Positions 17,292-25,526 of a DNA stretch of 64,000 nucleotides are shown here, piece after piece. The stretch is from Ramlibacter sp. Leaf400 (GTDB lineage Bacteria; Pseudomonadota; Gammaproteobacteria; Burkholderiales; Burkholderiaceae_C): the NCBI RefSeq assembly GCF_001424545.1, contig NZ_LMQL01000003.1, positions 1 to 64,000 of the forward strand. Reading direction: 5' to 3'. Each line of letters starts with the position of its first letter. Within the stretch, counting starts at the first letter, position 1. The translations under genes and the position numbers were made by a program. The notes beneath the pieces are model-generated. The model ran no database searches. It was not told the DNA's origin and was given only the letters and a program-made list of their open reading frames with translations.

Positions 17292-17324
17292 CCTACAGCT
17301 GAGGCAGCGGCCGCCCAGCACGAT
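17292..17324 (+). promoter_or_regulatory. CCTACA-N21-CACGAT promoter-like motif
   Basis: CCTACA at 17292-17297 and CACGAT at 17319-17324, 21 bases apart, 26 bases before the ATG at 17351. A second GTCCTACAG copy lies at 17267-17275, so the -35-like half is duplicated here with a 23-base offset. Confidence 0.5.
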
Positions 17325-17350
17325 GGAATCTCATCCATCGCAAGGCAGGC

Positions 17351-18628
17351 ATGATCTTCAGCAGTACCCCCGCCGCAGGGACGAATGCGGCGCGCAGGAC
17401 CACGGGCCGGCTTTGCCTGGCGGTCCTGGCCGCCGCCCTGGCGGCTTGCGGTGGAGGTGGCAGCGATGCGGCCGGCACCGGCGCCTTCCCGACAGGAGCT
17501 TCCGTGAACGCGCAAGGACCCTCGCCCGTCGCCTCCGGTTCCTTCACCGCCGAGCCGGCGGCCGCCGTGCACCCGGCCAGCGCCGGTCGCCAGCGGCTGC
17601 TGGCCGTGGGCGCCACCGCGCCCGCCGGCCACGCGATCGCCTGGCTGTCGGAGGACGGCGTCGGCAACGCCACCGTCCAGTTGCGCCGCTTCGAAGCGCG
17701 GGGCCAGGCCCTGGGCTCGGACATCGTGGTCGGCGTGGACACGCTGGACGGCACGCCGGCCGCGGCGGTGCTGGCCGACGGCGGCATGGCCGTGGCCTCG
17801 GCCATCGCCCGGCCGCTGTCGGTGGACCAGCCCTGGATCACGCGCTCGGCCATCCGCGTGCAGCGCCTGGACGGCACCGGCCGCGAGGCCGCCGACCTGG
17901 ACATCGGCGTCGTGCAGCAGAACCGCATCGGCGCGACCACCATGCGCTACGTGGCCGACCCGGCCGTGATCCGCTGGGACCACGGCGGCTTCCTGGTCGG
18001 CTGGGCGCTGGTGGAGGAAGACGCGAACGGGCGCCTGCCGCAGTTCTGGGTTCAGCGCTTCAACGGCGACGGTCAGCCGGTGGGCGCGCCTTCGATGGCG
18101 GCGCAGGGCGAATCCGATAGCGGCTTCCGTTTGACCGCCTCGCCCAACGGCGGCTGGCTGCTCACCACCACCCACCGGATCATGGGCCGCACCTTCCTGC
18201 GCCACCACCCCTTCGAAGGCGCCAGCGCGCCCACGCTGCCGGCCGGCGCGATCGGCCTGGCCGAGGACAGCCTGGTCGTGCCCCTGCAGGCGGGCGGCTC
18301 GGTACTCCTCTCGCCGGCCAAGGTGTACGGCTCCTGGCAGCTCTACGGTCCCGATGGCCGCGCCCAGGGCGGCGGCGGCGCGCTGCCCAGCGTGCCGGTG
18401 GCCGCGACGGCGCTGAGCGACGGGGGGTTCGTCGTGTTCACCGGGAGCGCGGCGCAGCTGGAGGGGCAGCGGTTCGATGCGGGCGGGCAGCCGATGGGCA
18501 CGCCGTTCGCGGTCGCGGCCGGGGCGAATCTGCAGGGGGCGTCGCTCAACGATGGGAGCCTGCTGCTGGGGTGGACGGTGGACCGTGGGGCGGGGGATAC
18601 GGATGTGATGGCGCAGCGGCTGCGCTGA
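17351..18628 (+). CDS. predicted lipoprotein of unknown function
   Basis: A 425-residue exported protein. A basic N-terminus with two arginines precedes a hydrophobic segment and a lipobox LAAC (Cys33), followed by a glycine run. The mature part has several repeats of a beta-hairpin pattern, such as VQLRRFEARGQALG, VQRLDGTGREA and VQRFNGDGQPVG, suggesting a beta-propeller-like fold built of 'value-quality' blades. No enzyme motif is visible. It is preceded by the CCTACA-N21 motif and followed by a palindromic repeat region, so it is probably a single-gene unit. Function unknown; localisation is likely the periplasm or outer membrane. Confidence 0.7.
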   Translation: MIFSSTPAAGTNAARRTTGRLCLAVLAAALAACGGGGSDAAGTGAFPTGASVNAQGPSPVASGSFTAEPAAAVHPASAGRQRLLAVGATAPAGHAIAWLSEDGVGNATVQLRRFEARGQALGSDIVVGVDTLDGTPAAAVLADGGMAVASAIARPLSVDQPWITRSAIRVQRLDGTGREAADLDIGVVQQNRIGATTMRYVADPAVIRWDHGGFLVGWALVEEDANGRLPQFWVQRFNGDGQPVGAPSMAAQGESDSGFRLTASPNGGWLLTTTHRIMGRTFLRHHPFEGASAPTLPAGAIGLAEDSLVVPLQAGGSVLLSPAKVYGSWQLYGPDGRAQGGGGALPSVPVAATALSDGGFVVFTGSAAQLEGQRFDAGGQPMGTPFAVAAGANLQGASLNDGSLLLGWTVDRGAGDTDVMAQRLR

Positions 18629-18690
18629 TCGCGGTCATTCGCGCGCAGAGTCCCCGTCACTCACGCGCAACCCCCTTACTCGAGCAACCC

Positions 18691-18819
18691 CGTCATTCCC
18701 GCGAAGGCGGGAATCCAGCGCAGCGCGCCCCCGCCGCCCGGTAAAGGCGGAAGCCCTGGATTCCCGCCTCCGCGGGAATGACGGCCCTTCTGGAATCCCG
18801 CCTCCGCGGGGATGACGAC
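18691..18819. repeat. REP-like palindromic repeats, three units
   Basis: Three copies of a roughly 28-base palindromic unit (core TTCCCGCGNNGGCGGGAA) at 18691-18719, 18756-18784 and 18790-18819. The first is inverted relative to the other two, so the first two can pair into a long hairpin. Related units occur at 30177-30263 and 40008-40037. The region separates the lipoprotein gene from the ABC exporter genes. This 'GTCATTCCCGC' palindrome type is widespread between genes in proteobacteria. Confidence 0.85.
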
Positions 18820-18905
18820 AGGGGCGCGGGAGTGACGACTCGGGCCCCTGCCTAGAATCCCCGCTTCCGCCCGCCGCCCCCACGGCCGCGGCCGGCCCCT
18901 CCCCC

Positions 18906-20648
18906 ATGTCCCTCTACCACCTGATCGGCCAGTTCCTGCGCCGCCACTGGGTCGCCTATTCGGTGTCGGGCGTGATGCTGGTCGGCATCGCGCTGCTGCT
19001 GGTGTGGATCCCCCGGCAGGTCGGCCACGTCGTGGATGCGCTCGTGGCCGACCGCCTGACGCAGGCGCAGCTGCGCGAGGAGCTGATGTGGCTGGTCGGC
19101 GCCGGCGTGCTGGTCTACCTGCTGCGCGTGGGCTGGCGGCTGCAGCTCTACGCGGCGGCCTACCGGCTCGGGGTCGAGCTGCGCCAGCGGCTCTATGCCC
19201 GCCTGTCGCACCAGGGCCCGGCCTTCTACCAGGACCGCCGCACCGGCAACCTGATGGCGCTGGCCACCAACGACGTCGATGCGGTCGAGATGGCCGCGGG
19301 CGAAGCCATGCTGGCTGGCTTCGACGGCTCGCTCACGCTGGTGCTGGTGGTCGGGATGATGGCCCTGGGCGTCGACGCCCGCCTGGCCGCCATCGCGCTG
19401 CTGCCCTTCCCGCTGATGGCGCTGGCCTTCTGGTGGATCTCGCGCCACGTGCACGAAGCCTCGCGCCAGGCGCTGGATCGCTTCGGCTCGCTCAACGACC
19501 ACGTGCAGGAAACGCTGTCCGGTGTGCGCACCGTGCGCGCGCTGGGCCTGCAGGCCCGCAGCGAGGCCCAGTTCGCCACGCTGGCCGCGGGCGCCGCGCA
19601 GGCCAGCTACGAGGCGCAGCGCTGGGAAGCCGCCTACGAGCCGGCGGTGGGCCTCACGCTGGGCGCGGCCACGGTGCTCACGCTGGGCGCCGGCGGCTGG
19701 CTGGTGTGGCAGCAGGAGCTCACCCTGGGGCAGCTCACCAGCTTCAGCCTGTACCTCGGCCAGCTGATCTGGCCGATGTTCGCGGCCGGCTGGGTGCTGG
19801 CGCTGCTGGAACGCGGCCGGGCCGCCTGGAACCGGTTGCAGCCGGTGCTGGACGCGCCGCTGACGGTCGACGACCACGGCACGATCGAACGGGTCGAACC
19901 CGGCCCGCTGGCGCTGCAGGACGTGGGCTTTCGCTATCCCGGCAGCACCCGCGACGCGCTGGACCACGTGTCGCTGCAGCTGGCGCCCGGCCGCACGCTG
20001 GGCCTGGTGGGCGCGACCGGCGCCGGCAAGACCACGCTGCTGCGGCTGCTGCTGCGCCACCATGCGCCCGACGCCGGATCGCTGCGCTGGAACGGCCAGG
20101 ACCTGCAGGCCTACACGCTGGACGCGCTGCGCGCCGCCATCGCCTGGGTGCCGCAGGAGGCCTTCCTGTTCTCGGCGACCGTGGCGGAGAACATCGCGCT
20201 CGCGCGGCCGCAGGCCACGCCCGAGGAGATCGAGCACGTGGCCCGCCTGGCCGCCGTCCACGACGACATCCTGCGGCTGCCCAACGGCTACGCCACGCCG
20301 GTGGGCGAGCGCGGCGTCACCCTCTCGGGCGGGCAGCGCCAGCGCGTGGCCATCGCCCGCGCGCTGCTGGCCGACGCGCCGCTGCTGCTGCTGGACGATG
20401 CGCTGTCGGCCGTGGACACCGAGACCGAGGCGCGCATCCTGGCCCACCTGCGCGAGACCCGCGTGGGCCGCACCGTGGTGATCGCCAGCCACCGGCTGAG
20501 CGCGGTCGCCGACGCCGACCAGACCGTGGTGCTGCGCGACGGCCACCTGATCGAGCAGGGATCGCACGCCGGCCTGCTGGCCCATGGAGGCTGGTACGCG
20601 CGCCAGTGGCGCTACCAGCAACTGCAGGCGAGCCTGGATGCCAGCTGA
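18906..20648 (+). CDS. mdlA: ABC exporter half-transporter, MdlA-like
   Basis: A 580-residue half-transporter: six transmembrane helices in about 1-300, then an ATPase domain (about 330-570). Walker A is GATGAGKTT, the signature LSGGQRQR, and Walker B LLLLDDALSAVD, where the catalytic glutamate is aspartate. That substitution is typical of the degenerate site in heterodimeric exporters such as MdlA. Its stop overlaps the next gene by 11 bases, and that gene supplies the canonical partner. Together they would export a hydrophobic or multidrug-like substrate across the inner membrane; the substrate is unknown. A TAGAAT hexamer at 18853-18858 may be its -10. Confidence 0.88.
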   Translation: MSLYHLIGQFLRRHWVAYSVSGVMLVGIALLLVWIPRQVGHVVDALVADRLTQAQLREELMWLVGAGVLVYLLRVGWRLQLYAAAYRLGVELRQRLYARLSHQGPAFYQDRRTGNLMALATNDVDAVEMAAGEAMLAGFDGSLTLVLVVGMMALGVDARLAAIALLPFPLMALAFWWISRHVHEASRQALDRFGSLNDHVQETLSGVRTVRALGLQARSEAQFATLAAGAAQASYEAQRWEAAYEPAVGLTLGAATVLTLGAGGWLVWQQELTLGQLTSFSLYLGQLIWPMFAAGWVLALLERGRAAWNRLQPVLDAPLTVDDHGTIERVEPGPLALQDVGFRYPGSTRDALDHVSLQLAPGRTLGLVGATGAGKTTLLRLLLRHHAPDAGSLRWNGQDLQAYTLDALRAAIAWVPQEAFLFSATVAENIALARPQATPEEIEHVARLAAVHDDILRLPNGYATPVGERGVTLSGGQRQRVAIARALLADAPLLLLDDALSAVDTETEARILAHLRETRVGRTVVIASHRLSAVADADQTVVLRDGHLIEQGSHAGLLAHGGWYARQWRYQQLQASLDAS

Positions 20649-22473
20649 CGCCGCCGTCTCCGCCGCCGATCCCACCATGCCGCGCCCGCGCCGGGCGCTG
20701 CTGGGCGACGCCGCGTCGCTGCTGCTGCGCGCGGCTGCCCCCGAGCGGCGCCACATGCTCCAGGCCATCGGCTGGCTGCTGCTGGCGGCCGGACTGGAAG
20801 CGCTGGGCCCGCTGGCCGGCAAGTACCTGATCGACCAGTACCTGGTGCCGCGCCAGGGGCGCTGGGTCGAGATCGGCGCGCTGCTGCTCGGCGCGCTCGT
20901 GGCCGGCTGGGTCGCCAGCCTGCTGCGCTACGGCCAGATGGTGCGGCTGGCCGGCGTGGCGATGCGCGCGGTGCGGCGCGTGCGCGAGCAGGTGTACGGC
21001 CACGTGCTGCGCCTGCCGATGACGTTCTTCGACCGCGCCATCACCGGCCAGCTGGTCAGCCGCGTCACCAACGACACCGAGGCGGTCAAGACGCTCTACG
21101 TGCAGGTGCTGTTCGTGGTGCTGGACAGCCTGATCGTGCTGGCGGGCGCCACCGTCGCCATGCTGTGGCTGGACTGGCGGCTGATGCTGATCGTCGCCAC
21201 CACCGCGCCGGCCGTCGCCGTGATCGTCACGCTGTACCAGCGCCTGTCCGGCCCGGCCGTGGCGCGCACGCGCGAGCTGCGCAGCGAACTCAACGCCCAG
21301 ATGGCCGAGTCCATCGCCGGCATGCCGGTGCTGCAGGCCAGCAATGCCACCGAGCGGTTCCGCCAGCGCTTCGCCACGCTGAACGAGGCCCACTACGGCT
21401 CGCGCCAGGTGGAACTCAAGGCCAACGCCTGGCTGCTGCGGCCGGTGCTGGACCTGCTGAACGTGGCGATCCTGGCGGTGCTGATCTGGGTGTTCGGCCT
21501 GCGCGGCCAGGGCGGCGCGCTCGGCGCGGTGGAAGTCGGGATCCTCTACGCCTTCGTCAACTACATGTCGCGCGTGGTCGAGCCGCTGATCCAGATCACC
21601 ATGCAGTTCGCGCAGCTGCAGCAGGCGCTGGTGGGGGCGGCGCGCGTGCATGCGCTGCTGAAGGAAGCCGAGGCGCCGCGGCCCGCGGGCCCCGGCCGCG
21701 TCACCGAAGGCGACATCCGCATCGAGGACCTGGACTTCGCCTACCAGCCCGGCCATCCGGTGCTGCAGGGGCTGCACCTGAACATGGCGCCCGGCAGCTT
21801 CCACGGCATCGTCGGCCACACCGGCAGCGGCAAGACCACGCTGCTGTCGCTGCTGCTGCGGTTCTACCCGGCGCCGGCGGGCGCGATCCGCATCGACGGC
21901 ACGCCGGTCGAGGCCATCGCCGAAGACCACTTCCGCGACAGCATCGGGCTGGTGCCGCAAGACCCCTTCCTGCTGGCGGCCAGCGCGCGCGAGAACATCG
22001 CCATGGGCCGCGACCTGGACGACGAGGCCATCGTCGAGGCCGCGCGCGCGGCCCGCGTGCACGACTTCATCGCCGCGCTGGAGCGGGGCTACGACACGCC
22101 GCTGGGCGAAGGCGGCGCGCGCCTGTCGGTGGGCCAGAAGCAGCTGCTGGCGATCGCGCGGGCGCTGGCCGGGCGGCCGCGCATCCTGTTCCTGGACGAA
22201 GCCACGTCCCACATCGACTCGGAGACCGAGCAGGCGGTGCAGCGCGCGCTGGCCGGCCTGCGCGGGCGGGTGACGATCGTGGCCATCGCGCACCGCCTGT
22301 CCACCGTGCGGGACGCCGACCGCATCGTGGTGCTCAACCACGGCCGCATCGCCGAACGCGGCACGCACGACGAGCTGATGAACCTGCAGGACGGCCTGTA
22401 CCAGCGGCTCTACCTGCTTCAGCAGTTCCAGGACGACGGGGAATCCCCCCAGGGGGACCTTCAGGACGCGTGA
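20638..22473 (+). CDS. mdlB: ABC exporter half-transporter, MdlB-like
   Basis: A 611-residue half-transporter with six transmembrane helices (about 35-325) and an ATPase domain (about 365-600). Walker A is GHTGSGKTT, the signature LSVGQKQL, and Walker B ILFLDEATSHID with the canonical catalytic glutamate. The LSVGQ signature and the aspartate-for-glutamate partner upstream match the MdlA/MdlB pairing, giving one full and one degenerate ATP site. The ATG at 20638 overlaps the previous stop; a later ATG at 20677 is also possible. The C-terminal tail after the ATPase is short and acidic. Confidence 0.88.
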   Translation: MPADAAVSAADPTMPRPRRALLGDAASLLLRAAAPERRHMLQAIGWLLLAAGLEALGPLAGKYLIDQYLVPRQGRWVEIGALLLGALVAGWVASLLRYGQMVRLAGVAMRAVRRVREQVYGHVLRLPMTFFDRAITGQLVSRVTNDTEAVKTLYVQVLFVVLDSLIVLAGATVAMLWLDWRLMLIVATTAPAVAVIVTLYQRLSGPAVARTRELRSELNAQMAESIAGMPVLQASNATERFRQRFATLNEAHYGSRQVELKANAWLLRPVLDLLNVAILAVLIWVFGLRGQGGALGAVEVGILYAFVNYMSRVVEPLIQITMQFAQLQQALVGAARVHALLKEAEAPRPAGPGRVTEGDIRIEDLDFAYQPGHPVLQGLHLNMAPGSFHGIVGHTGSGKTTLLSLLLRFYPAPAGAIRIDGTPVEAIAEDHFRDSIGLVPQDPFLLAASARENIAMGRDLDDEAIVEAARAARVHDFIAALERGYDTPLGEGGARLSVGQKQLLAIARALAGRPRILFLDEATSHIDSETEQAVQRALAGLRGRVTIVAIAHRLSTVRDADRIVVLNHGRIAERGTHDELMNLQDGLYQRLYLLQQFQDDGESPQGDLQDA

Positions 22474-22510
22474 TACAAGCCCCGGCAGGGCACCCGCCCG
22501 CGAAGCCCCC

Positions 22511-22774
22511 ATGACCCCGCCCGCGTCGCCCGAAACCAAACTGCTGCGCAACCTGGTCCGCCTGCACGGCCGCGACCCGCGCGGCTTCGAGGCCGAGCGG
22601 CTGCCCAACGGCCGGGTCCGCGTGATGGCCCCGTGCGGCGCGGCCTTCTACCCCTACGAGGGCTGGACCAGCAGCTTCGTGCGCCACCTGCACCAGGGCT
22701 TCTTCGATTCGCGGCACCCGACCACGCTCTCGGATCCCGGTCGCTGCGGGAGCGGCGAAGGCGGCACCGGTTGA
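22511..22774 (+). CDS. small hypothetical protein
   Basis: An 87-residue soluble protein 37 bases after the MdlB-like gene, possibly the end of that transcript. The first 65 residues look like a real small domain (an N-terminal helix, then VRVMAPCGAAFYPYEGW with aromatic residues), while the last 20 are glycine-rich and unstructured. No ribosome site is obvious. I do not recognise a family. Confidence 0.5.
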   Translation: MTPPASPETKLLRNLVRLHGRDPRGFEAERLPNGRVRVMAPCGAAFYPYEGWTSSFVRHLHQGFFDSRHPTTLSDPGRCGSGEGGTG

Positions 22775-22814
22775 AAACCACGACCGCGACCGCGACACGC
22801 ACATCGCATTCGCA

Positions 22815-22842
22815 TCGACAGCCCAATCGATGGGCCTAGAAT
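22815..22842 (+). promoter_or_regulatory. sigma-70-like promoter TCGACA-N16-TAGAAT
   Basis: TCGACA at 22815-22820 and TAGAAT at 22837-22842 with a 16-base spacer, 31 bases before the ATG at 22874. This is close to the housekeeping consensus and marks the small downstream gene as its own unit. Confidence 0.45.
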
Positions 22843-22873
22843 TCCCGCCCACAGCAGCAACGCAGGCCCACCC

Positions 22874-23101
22874 ATGACCCCCGCCGACGAACGCATCCGC
22901 CGGGCGCTGGACGCCTGGCGCCAGTCCCGCACCGACTTCGACCCGCACGCCAGGGTGCTGGAGGATGCCCTCGTGCGCTATTTCCAGAAGCAGGCGCCGC
23001 TGCCCTACCCCGAGATGGAAGCCGCCGAGAAGAGCCGCATCGCCGTGGCGCAGAGCTTCCATGCGCTGTGCGACGCCATCCGCGAGCGCGGCGGGCCGTA
23101 G
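22874..23101 (+). CDS. small hypothetical helical protein
   Basis: A 75-residue, charged, mostly helical protein with no signal peptide or cysteine cluster (one Cys near the C-terminus). It has its own sigma-70-like promoter 31 bases upstream. The codon usage is strongly third-position GC, like its neighbours, which favours a real gene. No family recognised. Confidence 0.5.
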   Translation: MTPADERIRRALDAWRQSRTDFDPHARVLEDALVRYFQKQAPLPYPEMEAAEKSRIAVAQSFHALCDAIRERGGP

Positions 23102-23202
23102 CCGCCGTCCCCCGGCCGCCCCGGCCCTTGGCGGCCGGGGGCTACGCCAGGCCGCCGTCCACCCCTACCCGCACCCGCCGGGTCCTTGCGCACACTGGCC
23201 CG

Positions 23203-23301
23203 ATGTTCCTGTTCTCCTCCAACAAGCTAGGCTGGCTCGGCTCGATCGCCGTCTCGATCGTTCTCACCCTCTTGCTGCTTCTGCTGCTGGGCGTCTTCTG
23301 A
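23203..23301 (+). CDS. very small membrane protein
   Basis: A 32-residue peptide with a short polar N-terminus (MFLFSSNKLGW) and one strongly hydrophobic helix rich in leucine, valine and isoleucine reaching the C-terminus. It would sit in the inner membrane. The sequence composition is unlike the surrounding GC-rich shadow frames, which argues for a real small gene. No clear ribosome site is visible. Function unknown. Confidence 0.42.
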   Translation: MFLFSSNKLGWLGSIAVSIVLTLLLLLLLGVF

Positions 23302-23330
23302 CAGGGGTCCCGCCGGTACCGACGCACCGG

Positions 23331-23669
23331 TCAGGAGCCCACGCCTCCCGCCTCCACCGTACGGCCCTTGAATTTCGGATCCCGGACGCACTGCTCTGGC
23401 GTGCCGACCCGCCCGCCGCTGTGGATCAGCCGCTCGCACATGCGCCGCTTGAAGTGGGTGTTGGCCGCGCAGGCATCCGAAAATCCCGTCCGGCCTTCCC
23501 GCTCGATGCAGCCGGACACGGCGATCTCGTCATCCGTCCCCATCAGCAGCATGCAATAGTCCGCCCTCCACTGGATCGGCTCGCCCGGCGCAACGCACGA
23601 GCCTTGGGCGGCGAGCAACGGCGCAGCGCTGAATGCCCAAGCGGCAAGCCCAGCAGCGATCCTGTTCAT
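23331..23669 (-). CDS. small secreted cysteine-rich protein
   Basis: A 112-residue exported protein: signal peptide about 1-21 (cleavage near LLAAQG), then six cysteines in SCVAP, YCML, GCIE, ACAA, MCER and QCVR, enough for three disulfides in the periplasm. A GAAGGAGG ribosome site lies ten bases before the ATG at 23669, which decides this start over a longer upstream frame. No enzyme motif. It follows a response-regulator gene on the same strand after 71 bases. Confidence 0.68.
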   Translation of the reverse strand: MNRIAAGLAAWAFSAAPLLAAQGSCVAPGEPIQWRADYCMLLMGTDDEIAVSGCIEREGRTGFSDACAANTHFKRRMCERLIHSGGRVGTPEQCVRDPKFKGRTVEAGGVGS

Positions 23670-23740
23670 AGGGCGCGATCCTCCTTCGCAGCTCATGGTG
23701 CCACGAAGGCGGCCCGCTGGAAGTGATCGGCGGCCGCCCG

Positions 23741-24118
23741 TCAGCCTGCAATGGCGAGCTGGTAGTCGCGGCACCAGGTGATGAACTCCTTCATCTCGCC
23801 GCCCTTGTCGAACACGGCGTCGGCGCCCTCGCGGCGGGCGTTATCGCGCACCGGGTCGCGGGTGTAGTTGGTCAGCATCACGGCGCGCTGGTGCGCGCTG
23901 CGGTCGCGGCAGCGGCGCAGCACGTCGAAGCCGTGGCCATCGGCCAGGAAGAGATCGATGACGGCCAGGTCCCAGCCATCGGCATTGCGCCCCAGCCAGT
24001 CCACCGCGGCCGCGGACGTGGCCGCCACGTGCACCACCCGCGCTCCGGGCACCAGCGTGAGCCATTGCGCCAGGATCTCGCGCGAAAGCGCGTTGTCCTC
24101 CACCAGAAAGATCCTCAT
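23741..24118 (-). CDS. receiver-only response regulator
   Basis: A 125-residue single receiver domain with no output domain. The acidic pocket is in VEDN near the N-terminus, the phospho-acceptor is D55 in LAVIDLFLADG, and the conserved lysine is K105 in VFDKGGE. It probably acts by binding a partner protein, as CheY- or Spo0F-like receivers do. A longer in-frame start at 24157 exists, but it would lie inside the CCTACA-N21-CACAAT promoter-like motif, so 24118 is preferred. It diverges from the RND efflux operon. No kinase is adjacent; the orphan kinases elsewhere in the window are possible partners. Confidence 0.85.
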   Translation of the reverse strand: MRIFLVEDNALSREILAQWLTLVPGARVVHVAATSAAAVDWLGRNADGWDLAVIDLFLADGHGFDVLRRCRDRSAHQRAVMLTNYTRDPVRDNARREGADAVFDKGGEMKEFITWCRDYQLAIAG

Positions 24119-24143
24119 GCGATGCCCGTTCCCATGCACCGGG

Positions 24144-24176
24144 ATTGTGCGGCGCATGAGCGTGCTCCGATGTAGG
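24144..24176 (-). promoter_or_regulatory. CCTACA-N21-CACAAT promoter-like motif
   Basis: On the minus strand, CCTACA (24176-24171), exactly 21 bases, then CACAAT (24149-24144), 25 bases before the ATG of the receiver gene. Same geometry as the motif upstream of the stressosome operon. Confidence 0.55.
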
Positions 24177-24301
24177 AACGGTTCGATGCTTGCAGGCCCG
24201 CGCGGGCTCGCGCGGGCCCCGCGGGATCCCCGGTCCCGCTTAATCGGCGCATAACTATCGATCCTTATACTGACCCGTTTTGCCCACCTGAACCGGCGTC
24301 C

Positions 24302-25510
24302 ATGGCCCTGCAGCAGCTGCTCCGAACCTCCCTCCTCGCCCTCGGTCTCGTGCTCGCCGCCTGCGGCAAGTCGGAACAGAAGCCGGCCGGTCCACCGGGC
24401 GGCGGCATGCCCGCGCCCGAGGTGGGCGTGGTGACGGTGCAGCTCCAGGACGTGGGCCTGGTCACTGAACTCCCCGGCCGACTCGAGGCCTCGCGCGTGG
24501 CGCAGGTGCGCGCCCGCGCCGCCGGCATCGTGCAGGAGCGCCTGTTCCGCGAGGGCAGCGACGTGAAGGCCGGCCAGGCGCTGTACCGCATCGACTCCGC
24601 GCCCTACCAGGCCGCCGCCGCCAGCGCGCAGGCCACGCTGGCCCGGGCCCAGGCCAACCTCGGCCAGGCCAAGGCGCTGGCCGAGCGCTACCGCCCGCTG
24701 GTGGAAGCCAACGCGATCAGCAAGCAGGAGTACGCCAACGCCGTCGCCTCGCAGAAGGCCGCCGAAGCCGAGGTCGCCGCCGGCGAAGCCGCGGTGCGCA
24801 CGGCGCAGATCACCCTCAACTACGCGTCGGTCACCGCGCCGATCTCGGGCCGCATCGGCCGGTCGCTGGTCACCGAAGGCGCGCTGGTCGGCCAGGGCGA
24901 GCCCACGCCGCTGGCCACCATCCAGGTGATCCATCCGCTGTACGTCAACATCACGCAGTCGGCCAGCGAGGTGCTCAACCTGCGCCGCGCCATGGAACAG
25001 GGCCGCCTCAAGCGCTCCGGCGACGGCACGCAGGTCAAGGTGCTGCTGGAGGACGGCAGCGCCTACGGCCAGGCCGGCCGCCTGCTGTTCTCCGACCTGC
25101 AGGTCGACCCCACCAGCGGCCAGGTGGCGCTGCGCGCCGAGGTGCCCAACCCGGCCGGCATGCTGCTGCCCGGCATGTACGTACGCGTGCTGATCGAGCA
25201 GGCCAAGGCCAGCAACGCCATCCTGCTGCCGCAGCAGGCCGTCACGCGCACCCAGCAGGGCGACAGCGTGCTGGTGGTCGGCGCCGACGGCAAGACGGCG
25301 CCCCGGCAGATCAAGGTCGGCGGCAGCCAGGACGGCCACTGGGTGGTGGTCGACGGCCTGAAGTCCGGCGAACAGGTCGTGGTCGACGGCTTCCAGAAGC
25401 TGCAGATGATGCCGCCGGGCACACCGGTCAAGCCGGTGCCCTGGAACAACGGCAAGCCCGCCGCGGCGGCCGCGCCGGCCGCCTCCGCCGCCTCGGCGCC
25501 GCGCAGCTAA
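24302..25510 (+). CDS. RND efflux periplasmic adaptor (MexA/AcrA-like)
   Basis: A 402-residue membrane-fusion lipoprotein: signal peptide with lipobox LAAC (Cys21), a biotinyl-lipoyl half-domain, an alpha-helical hairpin rich in alanine and glutamine (about 100-165), the second lipoyl half with the TAPISGRIG motif, then the beta-barrel and membrane-proximal domains. It links the inner-membrane pump to the outer-membrane channel. The C-terminus ends in an alanine/proline tail. It is the first gene of a three-gene operon; a TATACT hexamer at 24266-24271 may be its -10. No TetR/MarR-type regulator is encoded nearby, which is unusual for such operons. Confidence 0.94.
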   Translation: MALQQLLRTSLLALGLVLAACGKSEQKPAGPPGGGMPAPEVGVVTVQLQDVGLVTELPGRLEASRVAQVRARAAGIVQERLFREGSDVKAGQALYRIDSAPYQAAAASAQATLARAQANLGQAKALAERYRPLVEANAISKQEYANAVASQKAAEAEVAAGEAAVRTAQITLNYASVTAPISGRIGRSLVTEGALVGQGEPTPLATIQVIHPLYVNITQSASEVLNLRRAMEQGRLKRSGDGTQVKVLLEDGSAYGQAGRLLFSDLQVDPTSGQVALRAEVPNPAGMLLPGMYVRVLIEQAKASNAILLPQQAVTRTQQGDSVLVVGADGKTAPRQIKVGGSQDGHWVVVDGLKSGEQVVVDGFQKLQMMPPGTPVKPVPWNNGKPAAAAAPAASAASAPRS

Positions 25511-25526
25511 GGAAGGGCGCCGCCGC

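Noticed and set aside
17269-17301. First of the two CCTACA copies before the lipoprotein gene
   Set aside because: The hexamer at the fixed distance is CAGCTG. Only the second copy (17292) fits.
20317-22608. 763-codon antisense frame across the MdlB-like gene
   Set aside because: Composition is that of a shadow frame, and both exporter genes are intact on the plus strand.
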